Shown here piece by piece: positions 7,892-15,585 of a stretch of DNA of 17,978 bases (position 1 is the stretch's first letter; every line of letters starts with the position of its first letter). The stretch covers positions 1-17,978 of the forward strand of contig UQJF01000055.1 in the NCBI GenBank assembly GCA_900541315.1, given 5' to 3'. The translations under genes were made by a program, and so were the position numbers. The notes beneath the pieces were generated by a model. The model was given only the letters and a program-made list of their open reading frames with translations. It did no database searches and was not told where the DNA came from. This DNA is from an uncultured Clostridium sp. Lineage in GTDB: Bacteria; Bacillota; Clostridia; Lachnospirales; Lachnospiraceae.

Positions 7892-9758
7892 GTTCCTTCA
7901 TCAGTTTCTTATAATACCGTTTTGCATACCGGTACATGATAATGGTATACTCTCCAAATTCTTCTCCCAGACTTGCCTTGTATACAGCCCATAAGCACCA
8001 GAGGAAACCGCCCAAAGCCGCATCTGCATAGGTAATGAACCGCTCTCTGTCATCCGGTCTTCGCTGTAAGTACAGTTCCAGCAATTTTTCGGTCTGTTCT
8101 TCTTCATAATAAGAATAGATAGCGCACATGGAAACATCCATTAACGGATCGCACATGCCTGCATATTCCCAGTCAAGAAGTTTTGCACTGTGATCCGGGA
8201 AGATCAGGAAGTTATCCACATTTGCGTCAATATGGCACAAACATTGTGGAAGTTGCATTTTATCCAGCGCATCCAGCAGCCGGTTTACCCATTCACGGAC
8301 CTGGCTGTAATCCTCAAAAGGAATACCGCCATGTTCCAGACAAAGCTTCTCGTAAGAGTTGATCCGTTCTCTGATATCAAAGCTGTGGCCTACTTTTAAG
8401 CCTGCTTCATGGAGTTTTCGCACCATATCCATACAAAGCTTCATATCATCCCAGTTATCGGCGCTGGCATTGCGGGTATTTTCATAGTATTCAGAGATCT
8501 TATAACCAGTCTTCGGATTCAGATACAGCACATGTTCTGTGATACCTAAAGGACGGATGGCATCGTAAACTTCTTTTTCCTGCTCTCTGTTAATAAGAAG
8601 TTCTGTGCCCGATCCCGGAATACGGCAGATACAGTGATGATCTCCAGTGCGGAACAGGAATGATTTGTTGGTCATTCCGGATTTTAAGCATTTAATGTCT
8701 GTGATCTGGGATTCCTGAACGTGGAACACTTCTGCCACCAGCTCCATTGCTTCATTATCAGAGTGGTTCTGGTAATGGGTATCAAACAGGCGCAGCTCTT
8801 CCAGGTTTTCAAATTCATATACCTGGTCATCCGGCTGACGGTTGATGTCCATTTCGATCTGATCCCATTTAGATGCAGGAACACCACAGGCTTCTTCTGT
8901 CTGTTTTAACAGCTCTTTGTCCTCTTTTTCCAGACGGTGTTTTGCTTCTCCCTTTAACATATCTATATAAGGCTGTTCCCAGTAGAACTGCTCGGTTCCC
9001 GGGATCTGGTAATAAGCCTCTAAAACAGGAAGGAACCTGGCTGAGAACTCTCTGGAAAGATACACGGGACCATACATAAACCATGCATCTTTTCCACCTA
9101 CATTCACATCGCTGATATGTCCTTTTTTATTGAAGGTAAAGCACCATTCCTTTGTCTTCCCTTCTTCGTGGGCTGCGCTGTACCAGGCGCCGCATTCATA
9201 AGAATGGTACATATTTTCCCGCATCCAGTTATCAGATGAAAGAATGTATACATTCCGGCCCTTTAAAAACTTTCTGGCCCTGTATACCGTAGCCAGAGTA
9301 TTTTTACAGGAATACTCCGGATTGTATAACAGTCTCACATCAAATTTATCAATAAGATATTCAAATTTTTCTTTTAAATAGCCTACTGCAATGGTAATGT
9401 CGTAGATTCCCACTTCATGGAGCTGTTTGATCTGACGTTCGATCATGCGCTCACCAAAAACTTCCAGAAGACCCTTTGGGGTTTCGAAAGTAAGTGGCAC
9501 AAAGCGGGATCCAAAACCGGCTGCAATGATCAGTGCTCCGTCTACTTTATAGGGCTTTAAAAGCTCTTTTCCCTTTTCCAGAAGAATAAGATGTTTTTCT
9601 TTCCCATTTTCTTCCTCTGCAATATATCCCTCTGCCAGACATTCCTTTACCAGTCCATTGACTGTTCCCAGGGAAATATCCATGTTTTTCGCCATTTCCC
9701 GCTGTGTAATGTCTGGTTTTTCCAGTATATTTCTGCATACCAATGCCTGTCGGTCCAT
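7875..9758 (-). CDS. Winged-helix / phosphocholine cytidylyltransferase / choline kinase fusion (LicC-LicA type)
   Basis: The 627-residue protein has three parts. Residues 1-70 form a winged helix-turn-helix of MarR/HTH_24 style (ITQREMAKNMDISLGTVNGLVKE, wing near 42-62). Residues 73-300 form a nucleotidyltransferase like LicC: GALIIAAGFGSRFVPLT at 74-90, FETPKG at 91-96, AVGYLKEKFEYL near 124-135 and SSDN at 174-177. Residues 335-615 form a choline/ethanolamine kinase like LicA, with HIDANVDN (509-516, the HxDxxxxN Brenner motif) and DWEY (529-532). Together the two enzymes would turn choline into phosphocholine and then CDP-choline, the donor for decorating surface polymers. ATG 9758 has AAGGAG about nine bases upstream and a strong promoter. 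It sits just upstream of two genes for proteins with choline-binding-type repeats. LicB (transport) and LicD (transfer) are not in the window. Substrate could be ethanolamine or a related amino alcohol. Confidence 0.88.
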   Translation of the reverse strand: MDRQALVCRNILEKPDITQREMAKNMDISLGTVNGLVKECLAEGYIAEEENGKEKHLILLEKGKELLKPYKVDGALIIAAGFGSRFVPLTFETPKGLLEVFGERMIERQIKQLHEVGIYDITIAVGYLKEKFEYLIDKFDVRLLYNPEYSCKNTLATVYRARKFLKGRNVYILSSDNWMRENMYHSYECGAWYSAAHEEGKTKEWCFTFNKKGHISDVNVGGKDAWFMYGPVYLSREFSARFLPVLEAYYQIPGTEQFYWEQPYIDMLKGEAKHRLEKEDKELLKQTEEACGVPASKWDQIEMDINRQPDDQVYEFENLEELRLFDTHYQNHSDNEAMELVAEVFHVQESQITDIKCLKSGMTNKSFLFRTGDHHCICRIPGSGTELLINREQEKEVYDAIRPLGITEHVLYLNPKTGYKISEYYENTRNASADNWDDMKLCMDMVRKLHEAGLKVGHSFDIRERINSYEKLCLEHGGIPFEDYSQVREWVNRLLDALDKMQLPQCLCHIDANVDNFLIFPDHSAKLLDWEYAGMCDPLMDVSMCAIYSYYEEEQTEKLLELYLQRRPDDRERFITYADAALGGFLWCLWAVYKASLGEEFGEYTIIMYRYAKRYYKKLMKELPQFF

Positions 9759-9784
9759 AAATTTTGACTCCTTTTCCTGTTTGT

Positions 9785-9822
9785 ATGTTCATTTTCAATC
9801 GTTTTTTAATACATGTGAACAT
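9785..9822 (-). promoter_or_regulatory. Inverted repeat over the transcription start, possible operator
   Basis: ATGTTCA (9785-9791) and TGAACAT (9816-9822) are perfect inverted arms 24 bases apart. The right arm overlaps the -10 box by two bases and the left arm lies in the leader. The placement fits a repressor site, and the downstream gene itself encodes a winged-helix domain. Confidence 0.4.
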
Positions 9823-9848
9823 TATAGCACAGGAAGTTTAAAATGCAA
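9821..9848 (-). promoter_or_regulatory. Promoter of the Lic-type fusion gene
   Basis: The minus strand has TTGCAT (9843-9848), a 16-base spacer and TATAAT (9821-9826), preceded by TGC, giving a perfect extended -10. It lies about 63 bases before the ATG. This is the best promoter in the window. Confidence 0.75.
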
Positions 9849-9859
9849 GGTAAACAATG

Positions 9860-9921
9860 TCATAAATAAAATGCCCTTTAGTGATACGCTATATATCACC
9901 AGAAGGGCATTTTATTTATGA
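9860..9921. terminator. Strong bidirectional terminator between glnN and the Lic-type gene
   Basis: A perfect 19-bp inverted repeat (9860-9878 and 9903-9921) has a GC core GCCCTT/AAGGGC flanked by AT-rich arms that give an A run before and a T run after the stem on both strands. The loop contains a further GTGATA/TATCAC stem. It ends transcription from glnN and insulates the Lic-type promoter 12 bases away. Confidence 0.85.
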
Positions 9922-9933
9922 TTCCGATATGTA

Positions 9934-10001
9934 TGATACCAGGGTCAAAAGGTCAGAAATCCCAATTCGGTATCAGAGGGGTCAAAATACCTTTTGATCC
10001 C
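9934..10001. repeat. Small repeat cluster after glnN
   Basis: This short stretch holds TGATACC (9934-9940) inverted as GGTATCA (9969-9975), two direct copies of GGGTCAAAA (9942-9950, 9979-9987), and a stem of GGGGTCAAAA with TTTTGATCCC (9978-10001, one bulge) 15 bases after the glnN stop. It may add to termination or RNA stability. I do not recognise it. Confidence 0.45.
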
Positions 10002-10015
10002 AACATCATATGTAT

Positions 10016-12130
10016 TTAAACTTCAAAGATCAGGTCGCCGTAGCTTGGCATTGGCCATAATTCTTTGTCTACCAGCATTTCCAGTTTATCTACCGGAGTT
10101 CTTAATGCTGCCATTGCAGGAACTACTTCCTCATGGTAAGCAACTGCCTGGTTTTTGCCGCCATCCATTGCTGCGCTCTTTTCAGTAATTTCAGTCAGTT
10201 TTGCAAGAGCCAGTTTTGTTTCTGCCAGAAGATCAGAGGTCTCTAACAGAAGCTCTGTCTGGGTGCTTACATCTGCTTCAGGGCAAGCACTCTTTACTGC
10301 GGAGATGGAAGCTGCAAGAGCGGTTGTGTATTTGATAACAGCCGGGATGATCTGCTTTCCAGCCATATCGATCATAGTCTTTGCTTCGATGTTGATAGCC
10401 TTTGCATAGCCTTCATACTCAACTTCTACTCTGGACTCCAGCTCGGTCTTTGTGAATACGCCGAATTCTTCAAACAGCTTTACAGCCTTGTCTGTGATCA
10501 GTGCCGGAATAGCATCTACCATAGACTTGATGTTTGGAAGTCCTCTTCTCTCAGCTTCTGCTACCCACTCATCGGAATAACCATTTCCATTGAATACAAC
10601 TCTCTTGTGAGCTGCCAGGGTTTCCTTGATCAGGTCATGTACAGCCATATCAAAGTTATCTGCCTTCTCCAGCTTGTCAGCTGCTTCCTTGAAGGCTTCA
10701 GCGATAATGGTATTTAATACTGTATTTGCAGATGCAATAGAGTCGGAAGAACCTACCATACGGAACTCGAACTTGTTTCCTGTAAATGCAAATGGAGAGG
10801 TTCTATTTCTATCGGTTGCGTCTTTATCAAAGTCAGGAAGGATATCAACACCTGTTTTTAAGGTTCCGCCCTGCTTGGAGTGAGTTGCCTCACCAGTATC
10901 ACAAAGCTGATCGATAACATCTTCCAGCTGCTCGCCTAAGAAGATAGAAATGATCGCTGGCGGTGCCTCGTTTGCTCCCAGTCTGTGATCATTTCCTACG
11001 TTGGAAGCAGATTCTCTTAACAGGTCTGCGTGGATATCTACTGCCTTGATGATGCATGCCAGAACTAACAGGAACTGGATGTTCTCATGAGGTGTATCTC
11101 CCGGGTTCATCAGGTTAGTACCGTCATCTGCTGTCAGGGACCAGTTGTTATGCTTACCGGAACCATTGACACCTGCAAATGGCTTTTCATGAAGGAGGCA
11201 TGCAAGTCCGTGGCGTTCTGCCACTTTCTTCATAGTCTCCATAACGATCTGGTTATGGTCTACAGCCTGGTTTACACCTTCATAGATCGGTGCCAGTTCA
11301 TGCTGTGCAGGAGCTACTTCGTTATGCTGTGTTTTTGCAGGAACACCTAATTTCCAAAGCTCCTTATTTAAGTCGTTCATGTAGGAACCGATACGCTCAC
11401 GGATAACACCAAAGTAGTGGTCATCCATTTCCTGTCCCTTTGGAGGCATTGCCCCGAAAAGAGTACGTCCGGTATAGATCAGGTCTTTACGCTGTAAATA
11501 TTTTGCACGGTCTACAATGAAATACTCCTGCTCAGGTCCTACAGAAGGAACTACTCGCTTTGCAGTGGTATTTCCGAAAAGACGGAGGATACGCAGTGCC
11601 TGCTCGTTTACTGCCTGCATAGAACGAAGAAGTGGTGTCTTCTTATCCAGTGCCTCGCCCTTATAGGAGCAGAAGGAAGTAGGAATGCAAAGGGTAACAC
11701 CAATAGCATCTTCTTTTAAGAAGGCTGGGGAAGTACAATCCCATACTGTATAACCTCTTGCCTCGAAAGTTGCTCTTAAACCGCCGGATGGGAAGGAAGA
11801 TGCATCAGGCTCGCCCTTGATCAGTTCTTTTCCGGAGAATTCCATGATCACTTTTCCGTCTACCGGTGCTGAAATAAAGGAGTCATGTTTCTCAGCAGTT
11901 ACTCCGGTCAGCGGCTGGAACCAGTGGGTAAAATGGGTTGCGCCATGTTCAATGGCCCAATCCTTCATGGCATGTGCCACAACGTCTGCAATACTTGGAT
12001 CCAACTCAGCGCCATCTTCAATGGTCTTTTTCAGTTTTTTGTACACACTCTTTGGCAGGCGGTCTTTCATGACTGCGTCATTAAATACGTCCTTGCCAAA
12101 CATCTCTGAAACACTTACTACTTCGCTCAT
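10016..12130 (-). CDS. glnN: Glutamine synthetase type III (GlnN)
   Basis: This enzyme makes glutamine from glutamate, ammonia and ATP and is the main ammonia-assimilation step in many anaerobes. Its 704 residues match the type III family (about 700), far longer than type I (about 450-470). The N-terminal GSIII domain covers about 1-180. Signature segments are GPEQEYF (198-204), [13 protein letters not shown] (270-282), [15 protein letters not shown] (316-330) and [15 protein letters not shown] (385-399), which build the metal and substrate site, followed by a long helical C-terminal region. The start has GGAGA six bases upstream. It is likely monocistronic: the fba terminator lies upstream and a strong terminator downstream. 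The leader holds a hairpin (12233-12269), but I see no known glutamine riboswitch. Confidence 0.96.
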   Translation of the reverse strand: MSEVVSVSEMFGKDVFNDAVMKDRLPKSVYKKLKKTIEDGAELDPSIADVVAHAMKDWAIEHGATHFTHWFQPLTGVTAEKHDSFISAPVDGKVIMEFSGKELIKGEPDASSFPSGGLRATFEARGYTVWDCTSPAFLKEDAIGVTLCIPTSFCSYKGEALDKKTPLLRSMQAVNEQALRILRLFGNTTAKRVVPSVGPEQEYFIVDRAKYLQRKDLIYTGRTLFGAMPPKGQEMDDHYFGVIRERIGSYMNDLNKELWKLGVPAKTQHNEVAPAQHELAPIYEGVNQAVDHNQIVMETMKKVAERHGLACLLHEKPFAGVNGSGKHNNWSLTADDGTNLMNPGDTPHENIQFLLVLACIIKAVDIHADLLRESASNVGNDHRLGANEAPPAIISIFLGEQLEDVIDQLCDTGEATHSKQGGTLKTGVDILPDFDKDATDRNRTSPFAFTGNKFEFRMVGSSDSIASANTVLNTIIAEAFKEAADKLEKADNFDMAVHDLIKETLAAHKRVVFNGNGYSDEWVAEAERRGLPNIKSMVDAIPALITDKAVKLFEEFGVFTKTELESRVEVEYEGYAKAINIEAKTMIDMAGKQIIPAVIKYTTALAASISAVKSACPEADVSTQTELLLETSDLLAETKLALAKLTEITEKSAAMDGGKNQAVAYHEEVVPAMAALRTPVDKLEMLVDKELWPMPSYGDLIFEV

Positions 12131-12232
12131 AGATTCTCCATCCTCTCTTGCATCATTTTTTTATGATTTCCATAAATCCTCATTCGAGATGCTTTTCTTC
12201 AGCTATTTGCAGTACATCCCTTACTATCTTTA

Positions 12233-12269
12233 CCTGAAAACCTAATTTTTTTAAGTTTAAAGTATCAGG
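12233..12269 (-). promoter_or_regulatory. Hairpin in the glnN leader region
   Basis: On the minus strand an outer CCTGA/TCAGG stem encloses AAACTTAA/TTAGGTTT (8 bp with one G-U) around a loop of five A residues. It lies about 100 bases before the glnN start. No T tract follows it on that strand, so it is not a plain terminator. Its function is unknown; an RNA-level control element for glnN is one possibility. Confidence 0.3.
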
Positions 12270-12273
12270 TAGT

Positions 12274-12307
12274 AAAAAAGGCGCTCTCCTAATATAGAGA
12301 ACGCCTT
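12274..12307 (-). terminator. Intrinsic terminator of fba
   Basis: On the minus strand AAGGCG and CGCCTT, with an inner TCTC/GAGA extension, form a stem that runs into six T residues. It lies about 100 bases after the fba stop codon and before glnN. Confidence 0.75.
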
Positions 12308-12408
12308 CGTTCTTTCTTAAAATAAACCATTTCTTTTAAAATTGCAAGTGGTTTTTTAAAAAAAGATTTTGTATTGTACTAACTTATTTTGTGATATCTG
12401 CTTTATTT

Positions 12409-13272
12409 TCAGGCTTTGCCAACGGAGCCAAACAGTTCCATTTTTTCTTTTACAGTAGCCTTGATCGCTTCTGCGCCTGGTGCTAACAGCTTTCTTGGGT
12501 CGAAGCCCTTGCCCTGTAAGTCTTTTCCTTCTTCAACGTACTTTCTGGTTGCTGCTGCAAAGGACAGCTGGCATTCAGTATTTACATTGATCTTAGCAAC
12601 ACCAAGGCTGATGGCTTTCTTGATCATGTCAGCCGGGATTCCGGTACCGCCGTGAAGAACTAATGGCATATCGCCAACTGCCTTCTTAACATTTTCCAGA
12701 ACTTCAAAGTTTAATCCCTGCCAGTTAGCCGGATATTTTCCATGGATGTTGCCGATACCTGCTGCCAGGAAGTCAATACCCAGATCTGCAATAGCCTTGC
12801 ACTCATTAGGATCTGCGCACTCACCCATACCTACTACGCCATCTTCTTCGCCGCCGATGGAGCCAACCTCAGCCTCTAAGGACAGACCCATAGCATGTGC
12901 GATCTTTACCAGTTCCTTGGTCTTGTCAATATTCTCTTCGATCGGATAATGGGAACCGTCAAACATAATAGAGGAAAATCCTGCTTTGATACACTTATAG
13001 CAGCCCTCATAAGTACCATGATCCAGATGCAGTGCAACAGGAACGGTGATATTCAGTTCATCGATCATAGCGGATACCATAGCTGCTACGGTCTTAAAAC
13101 CGGTCATGTATTTTCCTGCGCCCTCAGATACACCCAGGATAACAGGGGAATTTAATTCCTGTGCTGTTAAAAGGATGGATTTGGTCCACTCAAGGTTGTT
13201 GATATTAAACTGTCCTACTGCGTATTTGCCTGCTCTGGCTTTTTCAAGCATTTCTTTTGCTGATACTAACAT
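12409..13272 (-). CDS. fba: Class II fructose-bisphosphate aldolase
   Basis: This zinc enzyme cleaves fructose 1,6-bisphosphate into dihydroxyacetone phosphate and glyceraldehyde 3-phosphate in glycolysis. The 287-residue length matches Bacillus-type class II enzymes. Visible are HLDHGTY (82-88) with the catalytic Asp and a zinc His, EAEVG (133-137), zinc His in GNIHGKYP (177) and HGGTGI (207-212), plus the phosphate-binding segment VAKINVNTE (225-233). The start has AGGAGG eight bases upstream. Tagatose- or ketose-bisphosphate aldolases share the fold, but the match in length and motifs favours the glycolytic enzyme. It has its own promoter just after thrC. Confidence 0.94.
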   Translation of the reverse strand: MLVSAKEMLEKARAGKYAVGQFNINNLEWTKSILLTAQELNSPVILGVSEGAGKYMTGFKTVAAMVSAMIDELNITVPVALHLDHGTYEGCYKCIKAGFSSIMFDGSHYPIEENIDKTKELVKIAHAMGLSLEAEVGSIGGEEDGVVGMGECADPNECKAIADLGIDFLAAGIGNIHGKYPANWQGLNFEVLENVKKAVGDMPLVLHGGTGIPADMIKKAISLGVAKINVNTECQLSFAAATRKYVEEGKDLQGKGFDPRKLLAPGAEAIKATVKEKMELFGSVGKA

Positions 13273-13345
13273 TTTTATTCCTCCTTGTACATACTGTAAT
13301 TTTGCACTGTGTCCCGGATTTTCCGGATACCTGTCTTTGTTAAAT

Positions 13346-13362
13346 ATATAACTTTGTTATAT
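13346..13362 (-). promoter_or_regulatory. Inverted repeat downstream of the fba -10 box
   Basis: ATATAAC and GTTATAT form a perfect 7-bp inverted repeat with a TTT centre, about 18 bases downstream of the -10 box. It could be an operator or a 5'-end stabilising hairpin. A second small stem, CCGGA/TCCGG (13314-13326), lies further down the leader. Confidence 0.35.
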
Positions 13363-13379
13363 TCTTAACGTACTAATCC

Positions 13380-13408
13380 ATTATACTCTATCTTGTCCTA
13401 AAATGGAA
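13380..13408 (-). promoter_or_regulatory. Candidate promoter of fba
   Basis: A perfect -10 TATAAT (13380-13385) is 17 bases from a weak -35 TTCCAT (13403-13408), directly after the thrC stop codon. The leader to the fba ATG would be about 100 bases. I see no terminator between thrC and this promoter, so thrC transcripts may also run into fba. Confidence 0.55.
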
Positions 13409-13414
13409 GCTGTT

Positions 13415-14911
13415 TTAAGCGATTCCAAGGATATTCTTTACAGTTTCACCCATTTTATCCACATCGCATTCTGTATTGTGGCGGATCACTGCACTGCGCA
13501 GTTCTTCTACTGCCTTTGGAACCGGTGTGCCGGATACTTCAGACAGCTCATCTACTACTGCAAATTCATCCTTTCCTTCTACAGCAGACTTACCTTTAAT
13601 AGCCTCTAAAACGCTGTGGGAGAACTTGTATGGACTTGCGGTAGATGCGATCACAGTCTTGGTCTGATCCCCTGTTTCTGCCTTATATGCATTGTAAACG
13701 GTAGCTGCAACACCTGTATGGGTATCAATCAGGTATCCTGTATCTTCAAAGATCTTGCGGATAGTTGCCTCATTCTGTGCCTCTGTAGCAAAACCGCCTC
13801 TGAAATCGGACATGAACTGGCGCATGTTCCCAGTTACTGTATAACTTCCCTTTTCAGAAAGGTCTTTCATAAGAGCTGCATCTGCTGCTGCATCGCAGCC
13901 TGTGCTTAAATAGATCAGACGCTCTAAATTGCTGGAGATCAGGATATCCATAGAAGGGGAATTAGTTAAGATAAATTCTCTCTTTCTATCATAGGTTCCT
14001 GTTGTGAAGAAGTCATAAAGAACTTTGTTGTCATTGGAAGCGCAGATCAGGGTCTTGATAGGCACACCCATATGCTTTGCAAAATATGCAGCAAGAATAT
14101 TTCCGAAGTTGCCGGTAGGCACTACAACGTTGATCTCTTCTCCGTTCTCGATCTGCTCATTTTCCAGCAGTTTTGCATATGCATATACATAATAAACTAC
14201 CTGTGGGACCAGACGGCCGATATTGATAGAGTTTGCAGAGGAAAACTGGAAGCCGGCCTCTGCCATTTCTTTTTCAAGTTCTTTGTTGCCAAACAGCTTC
14301 TTTACACCGGTCTGTGCGTCATCGAAGTTTCCATGGATGGCAACTACGCTGGTATTATTACCTTTCTGGGTACGCATCTGCAGCTCCTGGATCTTGCTGA
14401 CACCGCCCTTTGGATAAAAGACAATAATGCGGGTTCCTGGAACATCTGCAAAACCTGCCATAGCTGCTTTTCCGGTATCACCGGAGGTAGCAGTTAAGAT
14501 CACGATCTCCTTATCTGCATGGTTCTTCTTTGCGGCTGTAGTCATAAGATGAGGAAGGATGGAAAGAGCCATGTCTTTGAATGCGATCGTGCTTCCATGA
14601 TAAAGCTCCAGGAAATAAGCGCCGTCTGCCTTTGCTAAAGGTGCGATCTCCTCTGTATCAAACTTGCCGTCATATGCGTTTGCGATACAGGTTTTTAATT
14701 CTTCCTCTGTATAGTCTGTCAGGAAAAGCTTCATCACTTCATAGGCTGTTTCCTGATAGGTCATTCCTGCAAGCTGCCCTAAGGTCTTGTCCAGCTTTGG
14801 GATCTCTGTAGGCATAAAAAGACCACCATCTTCTGCCAGACCCTTTAAAATGGCCTGTGATGCTGTAACGCCTTTCTGTCCGCCTCTGGTACTTTCGTAG
14901 GATAATGCCAT
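13415..14911 (-). CDS. thrC: Threonine synthase
   Basis: This PLP enzyme converts O-phosphohomoserine into threonine and phosphate, the last step of threonine synthesis. At 498 residues it belongs to the longer class of threonine synthases (as in E. coli, fungi and many Clostridia). It has the N-terminal threonine-synthase domain (YESTRG, about 5-10), the PLP lysine in STIAFKDMAL (K112), ATSGDTGKAA (141-150), and the glycine-rich phosphate loop PTGNFGN. The start is supported by AGAGGAA about nine bases upstream. No thrB or hom gene is adjacent, so the pathway is dispersed. I looked for a T-box leader upstream and did not see its conserved antiterminator sequence. Confidence 0.95.
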   Translation of the reverse strand: MALSYESTRGGQKGVTASQAILKGLAEDGGLFMPTEIPKLDKTLGQLAGMTYQETAYEVMKLFLTDYTEEELKTCIANAYDGKFDTEEIAPLAKADGAYFLELYHGSTIAFKDMALSILPHLMTTAAKKNHADKEIVILTATSGDTGKAAMAGFADVPGTRIIVFYPKGGVSKIQELQMRTQKGNNTSVVAIHGNFDDAQTGVKKLFGNKELEKEMAEAGFQFSSANSINIGRLVPQVVYYVYAYAKLLENEQIENGEEINVVVPTGNFGNILAAYFAKHMGVPIKTLICASNDNKVLYDFFTTGTYDRKREFILTNSPSMDILISSNLERLIYLSTGCDAAADAALMKDLSEKGSYTVTGNMRQFMSDFRGGFATEAQNEATIRKIFEDTGYLIDTHTGVAATVYNAYKAETGDQTKTVIASTASPYKFSHSVLEAIKGKSAVEGKDEFAVVDELSEVSGTPVPKAVEELRSAVIRHNTECDVDKMGETVKNILGIA

Positions 14912-15136
14912 GATTTTTCTTCCTCTCTTTTTTATTAATGTTTATGATAATGTCACCGTCAGGTAACATATCCGTTTAATAGCAAAATGATCGTTAAACA
15001 GATATTATTCTATTTTGGTACTTATTTTGGAAAAAGTGTAACATATTTCAATGCATGCCGCAATATAAAAAAGTTTTTTAGGCTTCTGTAAATATGTTAT
15101 ACTAACCTAAGAAAATGTTGGGGCAAACGTATTTTG
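14912..15136. other. AT-rich thrC upstream region
   Basis: This holds the thrC leader and presumably its promoter, though no box pair on the minus strand is convincing. On the plus strand TGTTATACT (15092-15100) is a perfect extended -10 pointing into the hairpin element at 15137-15352, which could therefore be transcribed as RNA from the left. Confidence 0.4.
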
Positions 15137-15352
15137 ATGATGTAAGTGTCAAAAGTATAAATTGCGTTTGTGCTCGCACAAATAAGCAATTTATACTTAT
15201 TGACACGCCGAACACCGAAAACGAAATAAAATGGTGTGAACACGCCATTTTATGGGAGTTTGAGGTGTTCGAGGATTGCGGGAATTGCATAGCAATGGAG
15301 CAATCCGGTTACATCAGTGAGTGGCAAAATTTACTTTTGACACTCACATCAT
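15137..15352. mobile_element. 216-bp inverted-repeat element with nested hairpins (MITE-like)
   Basis: The ends are 21-base inverted repeats (15137-15157 and 15332-15352) matching at 20 of 21 positions, beginning ATGATGT. Between them are three further foldbacks. The first is a 20-bp stem with one bulge (15146-15165 with 15186-15206) capped by TTTGTG/CACAAA. The second is CGAACACC/GGTGTTCG (15209-15271) enclosing ATAAAATGG/CCATTTTAT. The third is GGATTGC/GCAATCC (15273-15306) enclosing ATTGC/GCAAT. Overall it resembles a cloverleaf. It has no coding capacity of its own, which fits a non-autonomous miniature transposable element, or a structured RNA gene. No clear target duplication flanks it. 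Confidence 0.7.
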
Positions 15353-15585
15353 ATAATAAGACAACATATTATCCCCGGCGTAGTCGCTCCAACTCCTATA
15401 AAAATTACCGCCAATGCTCCAAAAGCTATCGTCATCTTCTCTTTCGTTTTCTTAATCCGCGCAAGCTCATCATGCTCTTTTTCAACAGCTTCCATTTTTT
15501 TCAACTGTATTATTCGTTCCGTTTCAGCACGTTTGACTTCAGCTTCATCAACAAACCGATGAATATACTCATTTTCATTTGTCAT
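15349..15585 (-). CDS. Small coiled-coil/TM protein (3' part of broken zinc-ribbon gene)
   Basis: The 78-residue frame has a charged helical N-terminal part (about 10-48, rich in Glu, Lys, Arg; likely coiled coil) and one C-terminal membrane segment (MTIAFGALAVIFIGVGATTPGI), ending CCLII. GGGAG lies 11 bases before ATG 15585, so it could be translated by re-initiation after the upstream UGA. The frame continues upstream without another stop into a zinc-ribbon segment, so I read it as the lower part of a longer gene rather than an independent one. Its stop codon lies inside the right end of the hairpin element. Confidence 0.55.
   Translation of the reverse strand: MTNENEYIHRFVDEAEVKRAETERIIQLKKMEAVEKEHDELARIKKTKEKMTIAFGALAVIFIGVGATTPGIICCLII

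Noticed and set aside
11817..12245. Plus-strand 142-codon frame antisense to the start of glnN
   Set aside because: No ribosome binding site and no recognisable domain; it lies within a strongly conserved gene on the other strand.
12131..12277. Glutamine riboswitch or ANTAR-type double hairpin ahead of glnN
   Set aside because: No consensus core; the short ATCAT/ATGAT hairpin has an all-A loop without the conserved G.
14912..15136. T-box leader for thrC
   Set aside because: No TGGNACCGCG-type antiterminator sequence and no matching terminator before the start codon.
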